Origin: Pyrenophora tritici-repentis | Taxonomy: Eukaryota; Ascomycota; Dothideomycetes; Pleosporales; Pleosporaceae | NCBI RefSeq assembly: GCF_003171515.1 | Contig: NC_089399.1 | Span: 1,860,001 to 1,924,000 of the forward strand | DNA: 64,000 bases | Reading direction: 5' to 3' | Part shown: piece after piece, positions 32,961 to 43,813 of the stretch | Layout: each line of letters opens with the position of its first letter | How positions within the stretch are numbered: the first letter of the stretch is position 1 | Position numbers and translations under genes: made by a program | Notes under the pieces: generated by a model | Told to the model about the DNA's origin: nothing | The model's database searches: none | Seen by the model: the letters and a program-made list of their open reading frames with translations, nothing else

Positions 32961-33189
32961 TCAGTACCGTGACACTACTTAATCTTCTAAGCAGCGTCTT
33001 CTTTCTCCGTCTTTGTTTCTAGCTAATAGACATAGTATAGACCTTTCTTGTCGTACGAGAAGTAGCCCTAGAACATAAACTTAGAGTATCCCTTCTACCT
33101 CTTATAAATACAGCTCTTAACTACTCTCTTATATACTCTTCTCTAGACTCTATAACCCCTACGTTAGTGGTTAATTACTATAGACGTCT

Positions 33190-33364
33190 TATCTGTGAGG
33201 GATCGATCAAGAAAGATTGGATTTGACAAGATACAAGCTATCGAGCTATCTACGTTGTGAGCCCGAACTTATGCTGTGGGCGCCAAGGCGCTAGTCCGAT
33301 AAGATAAGGATCTTATCGATATGGGGGCCATGGGCCGAGCGAGTCTATGGATCCGTAACATATC
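33190..33364. mobile_element. Probable solo LTR
   Basis: 33194-33360 begins TGTGAGGGATCG and ends GGATCCGTAACA, imperfect inverted ends with TG...CA. It is flanked by TATC on both sides (33190-33193, 33361-33364). It interrupts the mariner transposase and is GC-richer than its surroundings. The duplication is only 4 bp, so confidence is moderate. Confidence 0.55.
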
Positions 33365-33397
33365 TATCTAGATAACATTCTTCTAGTCCTCTAACGT

Positions 33398-33594
33398 CTA
33401 ATTGTCAGATTTTTATGGATGGTATCAAGTGTATTGTCTGTGTCTGTCTACGGCTCTGTCTGTGGGAGGTGGCCTCGCCTCGGGCTTGGCAGTGCTAAGT
33501 CCCGGCGCTAGCCCTGGTTTGGGGGTCTCATGTCCTTCCCCAACCACCATCGGCTCGATCATGGAGCAAAACCTCGCCTCAATCTGACACTAAT
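33398..33594. mobile_element. Solo LTR (187 bp)
   Basis: 33403-33589 begins TGTCAGATTTTTATGG and ends CAATCTGACA, with inverted ends TGTCAGATT/AATCTGACA. It is flanked by the duplication CTAAT at 33398-33402 and 33590-33594. It splits the mariner transposase relic. Confidence 0.85.
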
Positions 33595-34411
33595 CCTTGT
33601 GATCTATTACCTACCTTAGACAATTATTCCTTATCTACTGTTAGCCTAGGCTTCCTTGTTAGCTTAGTCTTCTTATACCCTACCTCTCTTAATATCCTCT
33701 AGACTGTAGTGTCTAAGATATTAACTCCTTTAAGACTAAGAGCACTAGCAACGTTAGCGCAGCTCTTCTCTCGTCTATATTCATTACGCCGTACATGTTG
33801 GATTATCTCCTCCTTCACCTCCTCCGTCTGCCTCGTGGGTCGGCCAGAGCGAGGAGCGTCCTGTACGTGGTGCGGGAGAATCTTAAGAGGAAGGACGTTT
33901 AGCTTAAATCTAGCAGCGATAGCTCTACTATTGTCGAGACGCGGTGAGAGCCTTCACTAGTATTCACGGTGAATCAGGCTTCCCGTGCTCTGATTGGCCA
34001 GGCACTGATTAGTCAGCTGCTCCGTGCGCGCACCATAGATATTCTCCCTTCTCCCGTAGCTCCAATACAGCAAGTTCACGCACGTTTCTCCACCTTCATC
34101 AACTATAGATACAGTTGACCGTACGAGGATAAACACTAGTCAGCTCTAAGATCTGTGACGTAGACTTGCCTACAGGAGGTGACTTTAACGTCACAATTTG
34201 TAACCACGTGACCAGAGTCACATGACATCCTATTGTAGCAGGTACTGCCCGGTGGGCAAGTGCACCTACCTCTGAGCCGAGAGCTCTTGTACACATACAT
34301 CACAACACGACAACAGATAGCAATACAATCGTTGATCCACAGCCTCCACCCGACAGTGCTCACGCAGTTACACAATTAAGGCACAGGTGTAAGAATTAGT
34401 ATTGGGAGACA

Positions 34412-34601
34412 GTAACTGTAACGGGCGTAAGTCTATAAGACTAGCGGCACGACTACATGTGCCACGCGTACCCAAAAGGCATGCACAAGTTGAATCAACG
34501 CGATTCAGCTTGCGTAGTCGATATTTATATAGGAGGCATGACTGCGCTGCTCTCTCTCAGCCTACAAGTAGGCATACATAGGTCTAGCCCATCACAGTAA
34601 C
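34412..34601. mobile_element. Solo LTR (180 bp)
   Basis: 34417-34596 begins TGTAACGGGCGTAAG and ends CCATCACA, flanked by GTAAC at 34412-34416 and 34597-34601. It lies in the 5' non-coding part of the mariner relic. Confidence 0.8.
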
Positions 34602-34688
34602 GATATAGAGTAATCGTATAGCTATTTAGCTTGTTGGAGGTAAGATTTATGCTAAGAAGAGTTGCGCTGAAGCACCAAGATTAGCGTG

Positions 34689-34717
34689 GGACAAAACTTT
34701 TGAAAGGCACCTCCGTA
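34689..34717 (-). repeat. Right TIR of the mariner relic with TA target site
   Basis: GGACAAAACTTTTGAAAGGC followed by ACCTCCG and TA. The reverse complement matches the left TIR at 25796-25822. Confidence 0.9.
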
Positions 34718-36373
34718 GTGACTGCTCGATGCAGAAAAGTTATGTAAGACTTTGATGATGTTGGGATTGCTGTTGCGTAAGCTTATAGCGGCCACACTTT
34801 TACAGTTATATACATTCGGCTCGCGGCTGATTTGTCTAGACTAAAAGCTTATGATTGAGTATATCGAGGCGGGCGTTAATACAGCAGACCATAGGACATG
34901 GCAAGTTTGGTAGGACAGCCGAATCGATTAACCCGGAGTTACTGCCGTCATGCTTACATGGATCGGATGGTTGCGGATAACACTCGGGACTCTCACCTTC
35001 AATGCTTCTCGCTAGACTGTGAGTCTTACTACTCCAACACGGTGTGTTGATCTCATCGTGGCGATCGATCAGCAGAGACTGTTCTAGGCAGTCCTACCGA
35101 GCTTGTCGACTTCACTCTCTCTCGACCATCGTTTTTCTGATCTCACATAAACTCTACCACTTTTCGATCATACTTCCTCAAGACTAGCATCTGCATTTTC
35201 TGTCAGCCTGTCAGCATCTACTACGCAGTTTTCGCACTAGGCTCCCCGAACCGGCACATTCTGCGAATGCATTGCCCCCACGACAACCAACAAATGAACA
35301 TGGCATGTGCGTCCACGAAGCTAGCTAAGGTATTCGACCACGTCTTCATCGGGAGAGTCCAAACGAGTAATTATGGTCGTGAACTGCCTTTGTGCGCAGA
35401 GACTTTCCATCTCCTCGGTAGAAGCGACATGTTACCGAAGTCGCGCCCGTGCTATACATACAGGCAACGCCTATGCACGTGCGGTTATTCTTTGTTCCGG
35501 TGTACGTGGCCAAATGTAAGATTTTAGATAAAAAAAGGGAATTAAGAAGATCTTAGTAGATCAAGGCGCTGCTAGCTATGCAGATTGCGCAGTACGCTAA
35601 GAAGACTTCGAGACTATAGTTGGTTCCACAATGCGAACCACAAGTCTTTTCTATACCTACCATCCCGAGGTCCTATCCAACATAGTAACGATGAGCTCCC
35701 TACAACATGAAAGATATCCGGCCCTTTTCGTAAAACTAACATCCTAGACAGCAGCAGCCACTATCCAATAAATTCAAAGCAGACCTCGCCCCCGGCCCTT
35801 CTCCCAACCATCCTAACCTTACACAGCGCAGGCATACGTCTTGTCTCGCCTTAAGCAACCATGCGCATCTCGCGTTCATACACCTCCGCAACACCAAGAA
35901 AGGATAAAGCTAATACACACAAATACCGTCAAAATGGCGGAAGAAATAAATGACTTTCTCCGGACAGATAATGATACCAAGCATGGTATCAATGTAAAAA
36001 AAATCCTATCATGTAGCGCAAATCTCTTGAACAAGGTCTGTAAGAAGAACACTGAACCGATGAAGCCATCATGCTACGAAGGGAAGCTACACAAGACTGA
36101 TACTTCTTGTAGATTAGGAACAACAAGAGTATGTTGGTGTCCTTACCAAACACTATTTTCAGATGAAAAAAAGGAATGGGCTGGAATCTATACTTACTGG
36201 CTCAGGGCGCGAAAGCACTGAAAAGTACAAGACTAATACTAGCCAACGGTAAGATCTTTCAAGCATAAGCATGACACGACAATTATGTCATAGGCAAGTG
36301 GCAAACAGATGTGAGACATGGTAATGTTGGGGTATCATTTGAATCATAAACTACTTTTTTTGCGTCTTCAGCC
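34718..36373. other. Intergenic region; displaced native upstream DNA of the M35 gene at its left end
   Basis: 1.66 kb. The first part should be the sequence that lay upstream of the M35 gene before the mariner inserted; a TATA-like TTATATACAT near 34805 would then be about 150 bp from the start codon. An 86-codon frame at 35267 is unsupported. The 3' side is the downstream region of NOG2. Confidence 0.4.
35934..36221 (+). CDS. Possible small Cys-containing protein (weak)
   Basis: An ATG-initiated frame of 95 codons, MAEEINDFLRTDNDTKHG to YWLRARKH, with seven cysteines and no signal peptide. It has no recognised family, and no introns or regulatory context decide the matter. It is listed only because the preceding AAAATGGCG is a good start context. 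Confidence 0.25.
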   Translation: MAEEINDFLRTDNDTKHGINVKKILSCSANLLNKVCKKNTEPMKPSCYEGKLHKTDTSCRLGTTRVCWCPYQTLFSDEKKEWAGIYTYWLRARKH

Positions 36374-38611
36374 TCACGTGCGTTGTCGTTTCTTTGCTTT
36401 GGAGAGCGCTTCCGATATTGCAGCGACTTCTTGCTCTACATCCTCATCATCTTCGCTTGTGTCGTCGTCTCCATCAGCGGGTTCGAGTAGTGTGCCGCCC
36501 TCTTCATTGTCGGAGGACTCATCATCTTCCTCGTCATCATCGTCGCTGAAGCCGCCAAATTCGTCATCATCTTCGTCGTCGTCGACTTGGTCTTGAGCGG
36601 CGCCCTTTGCGTCGGTGCTTGTGACAACGCTTGCTGTGGCCTCGCTCTCACCTCCTCGCTTCCTCTTTTTGCTCATCTCTCCGAGCTTGCCTTCACGCTT
36701 CTCGTTGATGGGCCCGGTCTCTTCACCTTCCTTGTAAGGTGGTGGTGTGAACCAAGGAAGCTTTCCTCGTATCCAGTCGTTGAGAACCATCTTTGCCGCT
36801 CCGTCGATATCAGCCTCACCTCCCTTTAGCAGACGACCGCTCTTCCTGCAGATGAGTTCCAAGAATCTGACATCATCGTTCTCATAATCCTTCTCCTTAA
36901 TATCGTATGTCCGTTGAAGATGTCGTGGCTGCACCCGTCGCAAAACGGCCTTGATGTATTGTGCTGGGTACTCCACATTCTCCACACGCACACTACCACG
37001 CAGCAGAAGATCCTCATCTGTATCGCTCTGGTTTGGCGGGACGATACCGGGGCAGTCAATCATGTAGATCCTCTTCATCAATGTGATGTATTGCCAGACT
37101 TTGGTCTCACCCGCAATCGGCGCAACAACACACACCTTCTTCTTGCGAAGCGTGTTGATGATGGAAGATTTTCCGGTATTTGGGTAGCCAACCATGCCCA
37201 CAGAGATCTGTTTGCGGTCGCTGTGAAGGGAGCTAAACTGGCGAAGGAGCGCAATGAGCGAACCCTTGCCGAAGCTGTTGTTGATGGAGGCGTGGAAGGC
37301 AAGTGTGGGAAACTCGCGACTGAGATGTCGTACCCAAGCAGCCTAAGCAATGTCAGCTTTGTCCATCTACAAACATAATCGAATATCTTGTTGATGGAAT
37401 GTGCGAAATATTACTAAGAGTACCGCCATGAAGCTGCTAGTGCAGAGACGGTCCTCAACTCAAACAAATCACGCGTGACTCTATTGACCACAACCAAGAC
37501 GGTTGCAGTCGACCCGGGATCAAGACGATCTTAGGACGGCGAGCCACTTTTGCTCTTCCCAACTTGTAACAGAACCATTTCATGGAATAGGAATAGGTCC
37601 TTGACTTAAGGAGGGTGTGTGATGGGGATGGGGATGGGACGGGGGTGTAGTAGGGCCACTTACAGCTACTTTGGAGGGGACCAAGTCAACCTTGTTCAAC
37701 ACGAAAACAAGATGCTTATGCGGTGCTTCGGTTCGAATGTATTTTTCAACGGAGCGACACCGGGTGCCGTCTGGGTCGCGAGCGTCCAAGACGTGAAGAA
37801 TAACGTCAGAAGAGTCGATGACCTAAGTAGTTAGTATACAGCTAGGTCGATGTATGGGAAATACTAACCTTGTACAGCTCGTTCCAGATACGCTTGGATG
37901 TACCCTTCATGAAAATAAATTCTCGCGCAGACGTGAGCTCGCCATCAGGGTTGTCGGCAGCGTTCTCGTTCTCGGCTTCACCAGAAGTGCCAGATAGCAG
38001 CTTGGCCTGCTCAAGTCGCTCGACATATGTCTCGTGCATGCTTCCTGTGCGACCAGCCAAATCTTCAATAGAGCTAAAGTCTAGCTTTGGGCGTTTTCTT
38101 TGCGCCTTTGGGCCAAAAGTCTCTGAGAAAGGTTGGCTGCCGACAGCAATCTTGGCTGCGTGCTGCTTCAGACCAGGAATCTGCCCCGGAGTCTCGATCA
38201 AGCTCATAGGAAGCTTGTTGCGCTTCATGAGATATGTCGTAGGATCCGAGGCTTGCGCCTGTACAGCCGAACGGAAGCTCTCCAACGCATCTTGGGATAT
38301 CACTCTCGTGTTGTTGAACCACTTCCTGTTAGGCTCTACACGGGCGACGGGCGCATCGCGGTTTTGGTAGACAGCCGCCTTGGTCACGTCTCCCTTGGCA
38401 TTGCGCTGAGCTTTACCATCTGTAAGACGCTTAAGGACCTTGACCTTCTTCGCATCACTGGTAATCGTTAGCATTCACCTTCCATCCCAAACTAGCTACA
38501 CAAATGGCCATACCGGTAGAAGTTTGTGCCCTTGACCTTGACATTGCCCATGCCATCGCCTGTCTTCCCCTCGCGCTCCTTTCGGGCTTTCTCTTTCTTC
38601 TGAACACCCAT
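36374..38611 (-). CDS. NOG2: Nucleolar GTPase Nog2/NUG2, 60S ribosome biogenesis
   Basis: Four exons, 38611-38514, 38457-37869, 37822-37664 and 37342-36374, encode 604 residues. Nog2 is a nucleolar GTPase that binds pre-60S particles and controls a checkpoint before nuclear export. The N-terminus is [16 protein letters not shown], with an NGP1NT-type domain ([19 protein letters not shown] written across the first junction). The GTPase is circularly permuted: G4 NKVD (272-275) precedes G1 GYPNTGKSS (334-342), and G3 DCPGI starts at 378. The C-terminus has a basic KKRKRGGE and a long acidic Asp/Glu tract ending KKRQRT. Intron 3 is long (321 bp) for this genome. It shares a 194-bp upstream gap with the divergent mS26 gene. 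Confidence 0.95.
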
Positions 38612-38805
38612 GGCGGCTACTTCGTGTGAATTGTCGAGTGGTGGAAGAGCGAAGAGTTCAGGTCGCGAAGTCCGGGCAACTTTTTTTGAGAGGCGGGAGC
38701 TAGCTGGGTGGGGCCAAGCGGCCTTGGCACGACAATTTCGAAGAAGCCGCGACCACACCACCGCAGGCACCTCCGCATCGCCCTGCAAGCCGCAATTCCT
38801 TCGCA
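38612..38805. promoter_or_regulatory. Bidirectional promoter NOG2 / mS26
   Basis: Only 194 bp separate the two start codons, so initiation for both genes must fall here or inside the 5' ends. No TATA box is seen. Confidence 0.6.
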
Positions 38806-39735
38806 ATGCCGCCGCGGATACCCGTCCGTGTTTCCTGGACGTCCAATCCACCCTCTGCACCGACTAGCGCATGGAGTAGCACTCTGTGTGTGCGGGGCTT
38901 TTCCTCGACACCGGCTTCGCTCGCCCTCGGCCCGCAGTCACCAAACTACATTGAAGTCCCAAAGCCGCTACAACCTTCGTACCCAGTCAAACCAGAAGTA
39001 AAAGGCCATCTTCCCATTCCAAGAGATGTCTTCAAGACGAGGAATAAGCACCCAAAGGAATCAGACATCTTCATCGCAAGGAGCACGCGGGAGCCGAAGG
39101 AAGTAAAGGTACCGGGACCCTACAGCAAGGATGCCGACTACCGGCTATACAAGCAAAGACTGGCGGAGAAGAGGAGAGAGGCATTGAAGGAGGGTGTCAA
39201 GGAGTTGCACGAGCGCAAGGTCACATCAGAAGCCGAGTACTTGGCCAAGATTCAAGCTATTGGCGCAACACGGCGGGAACTAGCAATGGCACCACGTCGG
39301 GAAGTCGACATCTTGACCGAGACATCCGTGGCAAAGGGAATCCGCGACTTTTTGACCGACTCACTTCCCCCGCGACCGGACATATCCAAAGCCCGTAGTA
39401 GGGCGTACCAGCGGCGAATGGCCAGAGTACAGGAAATGCGCGCTTCCCGTCTTCACGACTTATACACAAATGCCCGCGAGTTCATCGTAGATGAACAACA
39501 ATTAGAAGAGGCAATTGATAAGGCATTTGGCTCAGAGGAGCAGCCCATTGGATGGGATAACAGGGGCAACATGGGCTTGCGAGCCAACGGCCAGGACGGT
39601 CTCAGTCCCTGGGCAGGTCCCATACCCGAAGGTGTCGTCGAATTGCTGCAGAAGCTCAAGGGTGGCGAGGGTGTTGGTTTGGCCAGGGAGAGAGTCAAGA
39701 AGCTTGCCGAGGAGCTTACTGGAGGTAAGATGTAG
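38806..39735 (+). CDS. PET123: Mitochondrial small-subunit ribosomal protein mS26 (Pet123 family)
   Basis: A single exon of 309 residues starting MPPRIPVRVSWTSN. The first 35 residues are rich in Arg, Ser and Ala and lack acids (CVRGFSSTPASLALG), a mitochondrial presequence. The body has the family pattern VKGHLPIPRDVFKTR, then a long basic helical stretch (YRLYKQRLAEKRREALKEG and RARAYQRRMARVQEMRASR-like sequence), and a C-terminal acidic/helix part ending LAEELTGGKM. Pet123 is a component of the mitoribosomal small subunit in ascomycetes. It is divergent from NOG2, so cytosolic and mitochondrial ribosome functions share an upstream region. Confidence 0.85.
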   Translation: MPPRIPVRVSWTSNPPSAPTSAWSSTLCVRGFSSTPASLALGPQSPNYIEVPKPLQPSYPVKPEVKGHLPIPRDVFKTRNKHPKESDIFIARSTREPKEVKVPGPYSKDADYRLYKQRLAEKRREALKEGVKELHERKVTSEAEYLAKIQAIGATRRELAMAPRREVDILTETSVAKGIRDFLTDSLPPRPDISKARSRAYQRRMARVQEMRASRLHDLYTNAREFIVDEQQLEEAIDKAFGSEEQPIGWDNRGNMGLRANGQDGLSPWAGPIPEGVVELLQKLKGGEGVGLARERVKKLAEELTGGKM

Positions 39736-40623
39736 ACTTGAAGATGTGTATCGGAATGTGTATCGGAATGTGTATAGTATGGTATTCAATCTTCAATGCA
39801 TCGCAGGCGTGCATCTGTAATTGCATCTTGCTACGACTCGATTGAGCGTTCCTTGACTTATGACCTAAATGTGCTGACGATGAACATGTGTTTGCATGCT
39901 GACGCCAAGGTCAAGGACATCGTACCAAACGAGACCGCCCTTGGTCTTTGAGTCTGGTGGCCGTTTGCCACATTCACAGTCCGTTAATACAATGATGATA
40001 GCTGAGAACACTATATCTATGGGTTTACTCACGTCGCAATCATTTCTTGTCAGCGTTACTCGCGCATGTGTTAAATATTACGGAACAAAGATCTGAAGTC
40101 TAGCATTGACCTTTTACTTTCATATCACCAAAACTGCCCTTTACATGTTTTATGACCACCTCTTTTTGTTTCTCAACCGCTCCTCGCTCCTGTCCGCAAT
40201 CATTCTACTTGACAGTCTACTACACAGATCCCCTGGTACGAAGGTTTGTAGCCACCACGCTTATGTCAGAAGGCTTGTCTTCCTTTTCGGTGAGAGAGCG
40301 CATACCTCCCTGGATCAATATGATCAACTGGCCGGCCACTCTTTTCTAGTCGGTCTGCTTCCCTCAAGGTCAACAAGTGTCGTCCGGCCAGATCCCCATC
40401 CTATCCTCTTTCTCTCAGGCATATCACATGATCACGTGTGTACGCCTATGATTCTACCTGACCAGCTTTAAAACCTCAAATACACGCACGAATGATCAAA
40501 TGAGTCACGCTAGTTCTTTATTCAATTCCCTCCTTCCATATAAACAGCTACTCCCCCCTCCATCACACCCCCCACCCAGCTCACCCTCAACTCACCACTC
40601 TACCTACCTTTACCTCTACCACC
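39736..40623. other. Intergenic region
   Basis: 888 bp between co-oriented genes. Just after mS26 there is a threefold GTGTATCGGAAT-type tandem repeat (39744-39775). A pyrimidine-rich stretch precedes the GH128 gene (40550-40620), typical of a strong fungal promoter. Confidence 0.45.
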
Positions 40624-41687
40624 ATGAACTTCCTCGTTCTAATCCTCACCACCCTCTCGCTTCTCCCCCTCACACTCTCCTCCCCTCTATCCCACAACCA
40701 CAAGCATGCGACCACCCACGATCACGTGCACACTGCCAACCTAACAGTCCGCGCCGCACCCCCTCTAGCACCCTCCCACCAGCGCCGCGGTATCGCCTAC
40801 AACGACCCCTCCATTCCGGCCCTCTTCGACAAGCGCGGCTCCCTCGCTACATGGTGCTACAACTGGGAATCGAGCACTGCCTCTTCGACCGCCTGGTTCC
40901 GCTTTGTGCCCATGCTACATACACTGCTGCCGGAACACACGGCCGTTTGGAAGGCGAATGCGGAGGAGAAGGTACGGAGCAACTACCAGGATCATGGGGA
41001 GACGCCTACGTGGTTTCTGGGGTTCAATGAGCCGGATAACTGTGTGTAAGTATGAGATGACTTGTGAGGCGTTGGGGGGGAGATGGTGAGGCTGATGTGT
41101 TTGATGTGAATAGGCCATATGCAGGTGGTTCTTGCATCGATGTTGGCACTGCAGTCTCTGCGTGGAAGAAGTATATGGATCCTTTGGCTGATTTGAATCC
41201 GAAGGTGTATCTGGGGTCGCCGGCTGTGACTAATGCTACGCCTACTGATACTACTGGTTTGGGGTGGCTGGCGAAGTTCCTGAAGGCTTGTTCGGGTTGT
41301 CAGATTGATCATGTTAATATTCACTGGTAAGTGCCCTCCACTTCCCACTCCCATTCCTGGCGACCACCACATCAGCCCCCTTCGTCACTTACTAGCCACA
41401 ACCGCAGGTACGACGCTGCCAACAACGCCGCCTACTTCAAACAGCACATCGAAGATACGCGTAAAATCGCCGGTGGCCGCCCTATCTGGGTCACTGAGTT
41501 CCATGCCAGCGGGTCCGACGATGAGGTCAAGGCTTTCCTGGATGATGTGATGCCGTGGATGGATAACTCGAACGATATTCATCGGTATGCATATTTCATG
41601 GCGCAGCCTGGAGATGGACTTTTGGTTAGCCCGGATGGAAAGGGGTTGAGTGCCATTGGGCAGGAGTACAACTTCCATGATGGTTAG
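40624..41687 (+). CDS. Secreted GH128-like (Asl1-type) putative beta-1,3-glucanase
   Basis: Three exons, 40624-41045, 41114-41326 and 41408-41687, encode 304 residues; both introns (68 and 81 bp) are GT-AG. MNFLVLILTTLSLLPLTLSS is a signal peptide, followed by a His-rich segment (HNHKHATTHDHVHT). The catalytic domain starts RRGIAYNDPSIPALF. WCYNWESS, WFLGFNEPDNC (putative acid/base Glu) and PIWVTEFHASG (putative nucleophile Glu) are the family blocks, and HRYAYFMAQPGDGLL closes the barrel. GH128 enzymes hydrolyse beta-1,3-glucan, and the yeast relative Asl1 is tied to the cell wall. A wall-remodelling role is inferred. Confidence 0.9.
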
Positions 41688-41840
41688 GCAGTAGAAGTTT
41701 CAGTGTGAGGAGGTTCATGATCAGGTGAAGATACTATTGCACGGATAGACACGAAGATGAACGGTTAGAAATCCGAGTAAATTCCTACCACACTAAATAA
41801 AATCTAACTCCCCACCCTCCACACCTGCCTAATCGCCCCC

Positions 41841-43074
41841 CTAAACCCCCCCCTCAAACATCTCAATCGTCCCATTCATATCCATCCCACTCGCAATCCC
41901 CAACTGCAACATAATCTTTGCCTGAATCGGATGCAGCAACCCAGCCGTCGCCCACGTGGGCGTCCTCGCCGGACTCGCCGGTCCAAACGGACTCCTCGTG
42001 CCCACCACAACCTGCAACCCCTTCTCCATCGCCTCCAGAATCTGCTCCTCACCACTAGGCACACCCCCATTCCCCGTGCCAGCAATAACGACCCCCTTCG
42101 CCCCATTCCCCCACGCATCCAACGCTAACCTGCCATCAAACCCCCTCGCCGCATACAAGATATCCACTTTAGGCAGCCCCGGAAAACTCCCATGTCGCGA
42201 CACAAGCCCAACATCAAACTCCTTCTTCCACAGCGGCCGACTGGGCGAATTATAAAAAACCGGCAGCGAGTTGACGAAAAGACCTAGATCACCCCCCAGC
42301 CGTAGCACCAAAAGCATCCGGATTGGTAGAAAAAAGTTTCGTAACCCAATACCCCGATATAATCCTCGCATTAAACGCTACTAACAATCCCCTCCCCACA
42401 GCCTCCTTACTCGCCGCCAGCGCCACCGCGTCAAAGAAATTCGCATCGCCGTCATACGATAAATGGGTAAATGGGCGCATGCTCCCTGTTGCAACGATTG
42501 GTTTCCCGCAGTTGACCAGGGCGTCTAGTAAGAAAGCTGTTTCCTCGAGCGAATTCGTGCCGTGCGTGTATACCGCGCCGGCGATATCGCTGTCGGGGGA
42601 ACACAGAGCGTCGTGCGCGAAGCGTGTCATGTTCATTACCAGAGCGTCGTTGGTGCCCGTGGAGCCTGGGGAGCCGGAGGAGGCGGATGTCCAGTTTGAG
42701 ACGGCGAGTTGGGTGTGGTTGAGGAGGTACGAGTTTCGGGCGATTATTGATTCCGCGGTTAGGCTCAGTTGGCCGTATTGCGTGTCATCGAGGGCGCCGT
42801 AGATGGAGCCGCCGGCTATGGTGCCGCCGGTGAAGAGGACGCTTGGGTGGGGGTTAGGAGGGGTGGGATGGTTGGAAAGGGGAGGGAAAGCGTACAGGAT
42901 TTTTGGTAAGGTAGTGTTTCCTCCCATCCATTTCAATCCGAGTCGTTCACTTGCTGTGGTGGTTGTGTCACGTTGTTCGATTCGATGCGCGGTTGGTGCT
43001 GCATCTACTCCTAGCACACCCACACCCACACCCACGCCCGCAAGAGCAACAGCAGTAAAACCAGATAAACGCAT
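41841..43074 (-). pseudogene. Secreted L-asparaginase (type II-like) with a homopolymer frameshift
   Basis: Start ATG at 43074: MRLSGFTAVALAGVGVGVG is a signal peptide. The enzyme family converts asparagine to aspartate and ammonia. SVLFTGGTIAGG carries the first catalytic Thr (residues 82-85). The second block reads YTHGTNSLEETAFLLD, with Asn where the family has a catalytic Asp. ATGSMRPFTHLSYDGDANFF and ALAASKEA (Lys) follow. At 42292-42297 a run of six G (minus strand) shifts the frame: the first frame stops at 42289, and the C-terminal half (DLGLFVNSLPVFYNSPSRPL, GFDGRLALDAWGNGAKGVVI) continues in another frame to 41841. One G fewer would join them. It may be a true pseudogene, a polymorphism or a sequencing error in the run. 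Confidence 0.85.
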
Positions 43075-43813
43075 GATTCCCAATAAAAGAAATCTATCTC
43101 AACCTTTCTACCTCCAATCCAAACCCGGACCAAACACCACCTTTTATACCCCCCATCTCCATTTCCATCTCCACTCTTCCCGCAGCTCTCTTCACCGGCC
43201 ATGACGCAGTGTAAGCAACCATCGCTCCACCATGCATACACAACCTTGGCATCCGAGCCGATAAGGAAGGTACGTAAACCATATCTAGAGCGAATGATAG
43301 TAAAGTGAGGTTGCGTCGTTTACCGGTACTTGAGATTGCGGGTTGGGTCGGAGTGACGACGATAAGTTAGACGAGGGCCCCGCATGGGGCTAGACCGGAT
43401 GCGGGGTGGTGGGGTTTAGCCGGGGCAGGCGTGGGAAGCGGAAGCTTGTTTAGTCTTGCACGACAGGGACGACGGGGAGGGAAGGGCTGATGTTTTGTGT
43501 AAGGTGTGAAGTTGTCTTATTCTTTGTGCGATTTTGTGTTATGGGAGTCGTTTTAGGTGGGAGGAGGGAAGAAGCAATCAAGATGGGTGTCACATAATGG
43601 AGTCATTGTGTAGTATATTCACACGACATTATTAGACACTTTTTTTGGCGCCTTGACAGGCATGATGATTTTATTTGAAAATACAAGTCCAAATAATTGT
43701 TGTAAACGACAAAGAAGGAAAGTCTAGATGCAGTTGCTGTAAACAATGAGGAAGACAAAAGAGAGGCCTACCCTGAACTACATGACTTATCCGCTTCAAA
43801 CTAGTCAGATAAG
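43075..43813. other. Intergenic region
   Basis: 739 bp. The promoter of the asparaginase gene is at the left, and the remainder is unassigned. No genes or element ends were recognised. Confidence 0.4.

Larger units (their letters stand above)
27368..32979. mobile_element. Solo LTR (165 bp) split by the copia insertion
   Basis: The left part is 27373-27528, beginning TATCACGGAG (an expected TGTCACGGAG with a RIP-like change). The right part is 32966-32974, ending CCGTGACA. The two outer ends are inverted complements over 8 bp, allowing that one change. A 5-bp duplication CTACT lies outside at 27368-27372 and 32975-32979. The complete copia element entered 9 bp before its end. Confidence 0.7.
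25796..34715 (-). mobile_element. RIP-degraded Tc1/mariner element, enlarged by nested insertions
   Basis: The ends are inverted repeats of 27 bp with one mismatch (25796-25822, CGGAGGTGCCTTTCAAAAGT..., and 34689-34715), each flanked by TA. Fragments of a mariner transposase run on the minus strand in the expected order. GRPTRQTEEVKEEIIQHVRR and the following REKSCANVASALSLKGV (N-terminal HTH region) lie at about 33850-33720. A block with KFMF*GYFSYDKKG is at about 33100-33040. A block with EDKAPTYAHYY and GNSPDCNCIEPC (catalytic D and E regions) is at about 26170-26060. Many Trp/Gln positions are TAG, as RIP would make. Subtracting the insertions listed separately leaves about 1.8 kb, a normal size for this family. 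It is dead and older than everything inside it. Confidence 0.88.

Noticed and set aside
35267..35527. 86-codon ATG frame with several Cys
   Set aside because: No signal peptide, no similarity and no second line of evidence; length is within chance.
42323..42802. 159-codon plus-strand frame opposite the asparaginase
   Set aside because: It is a shadow of the conserved minus-strand asparaginase coding sequence.
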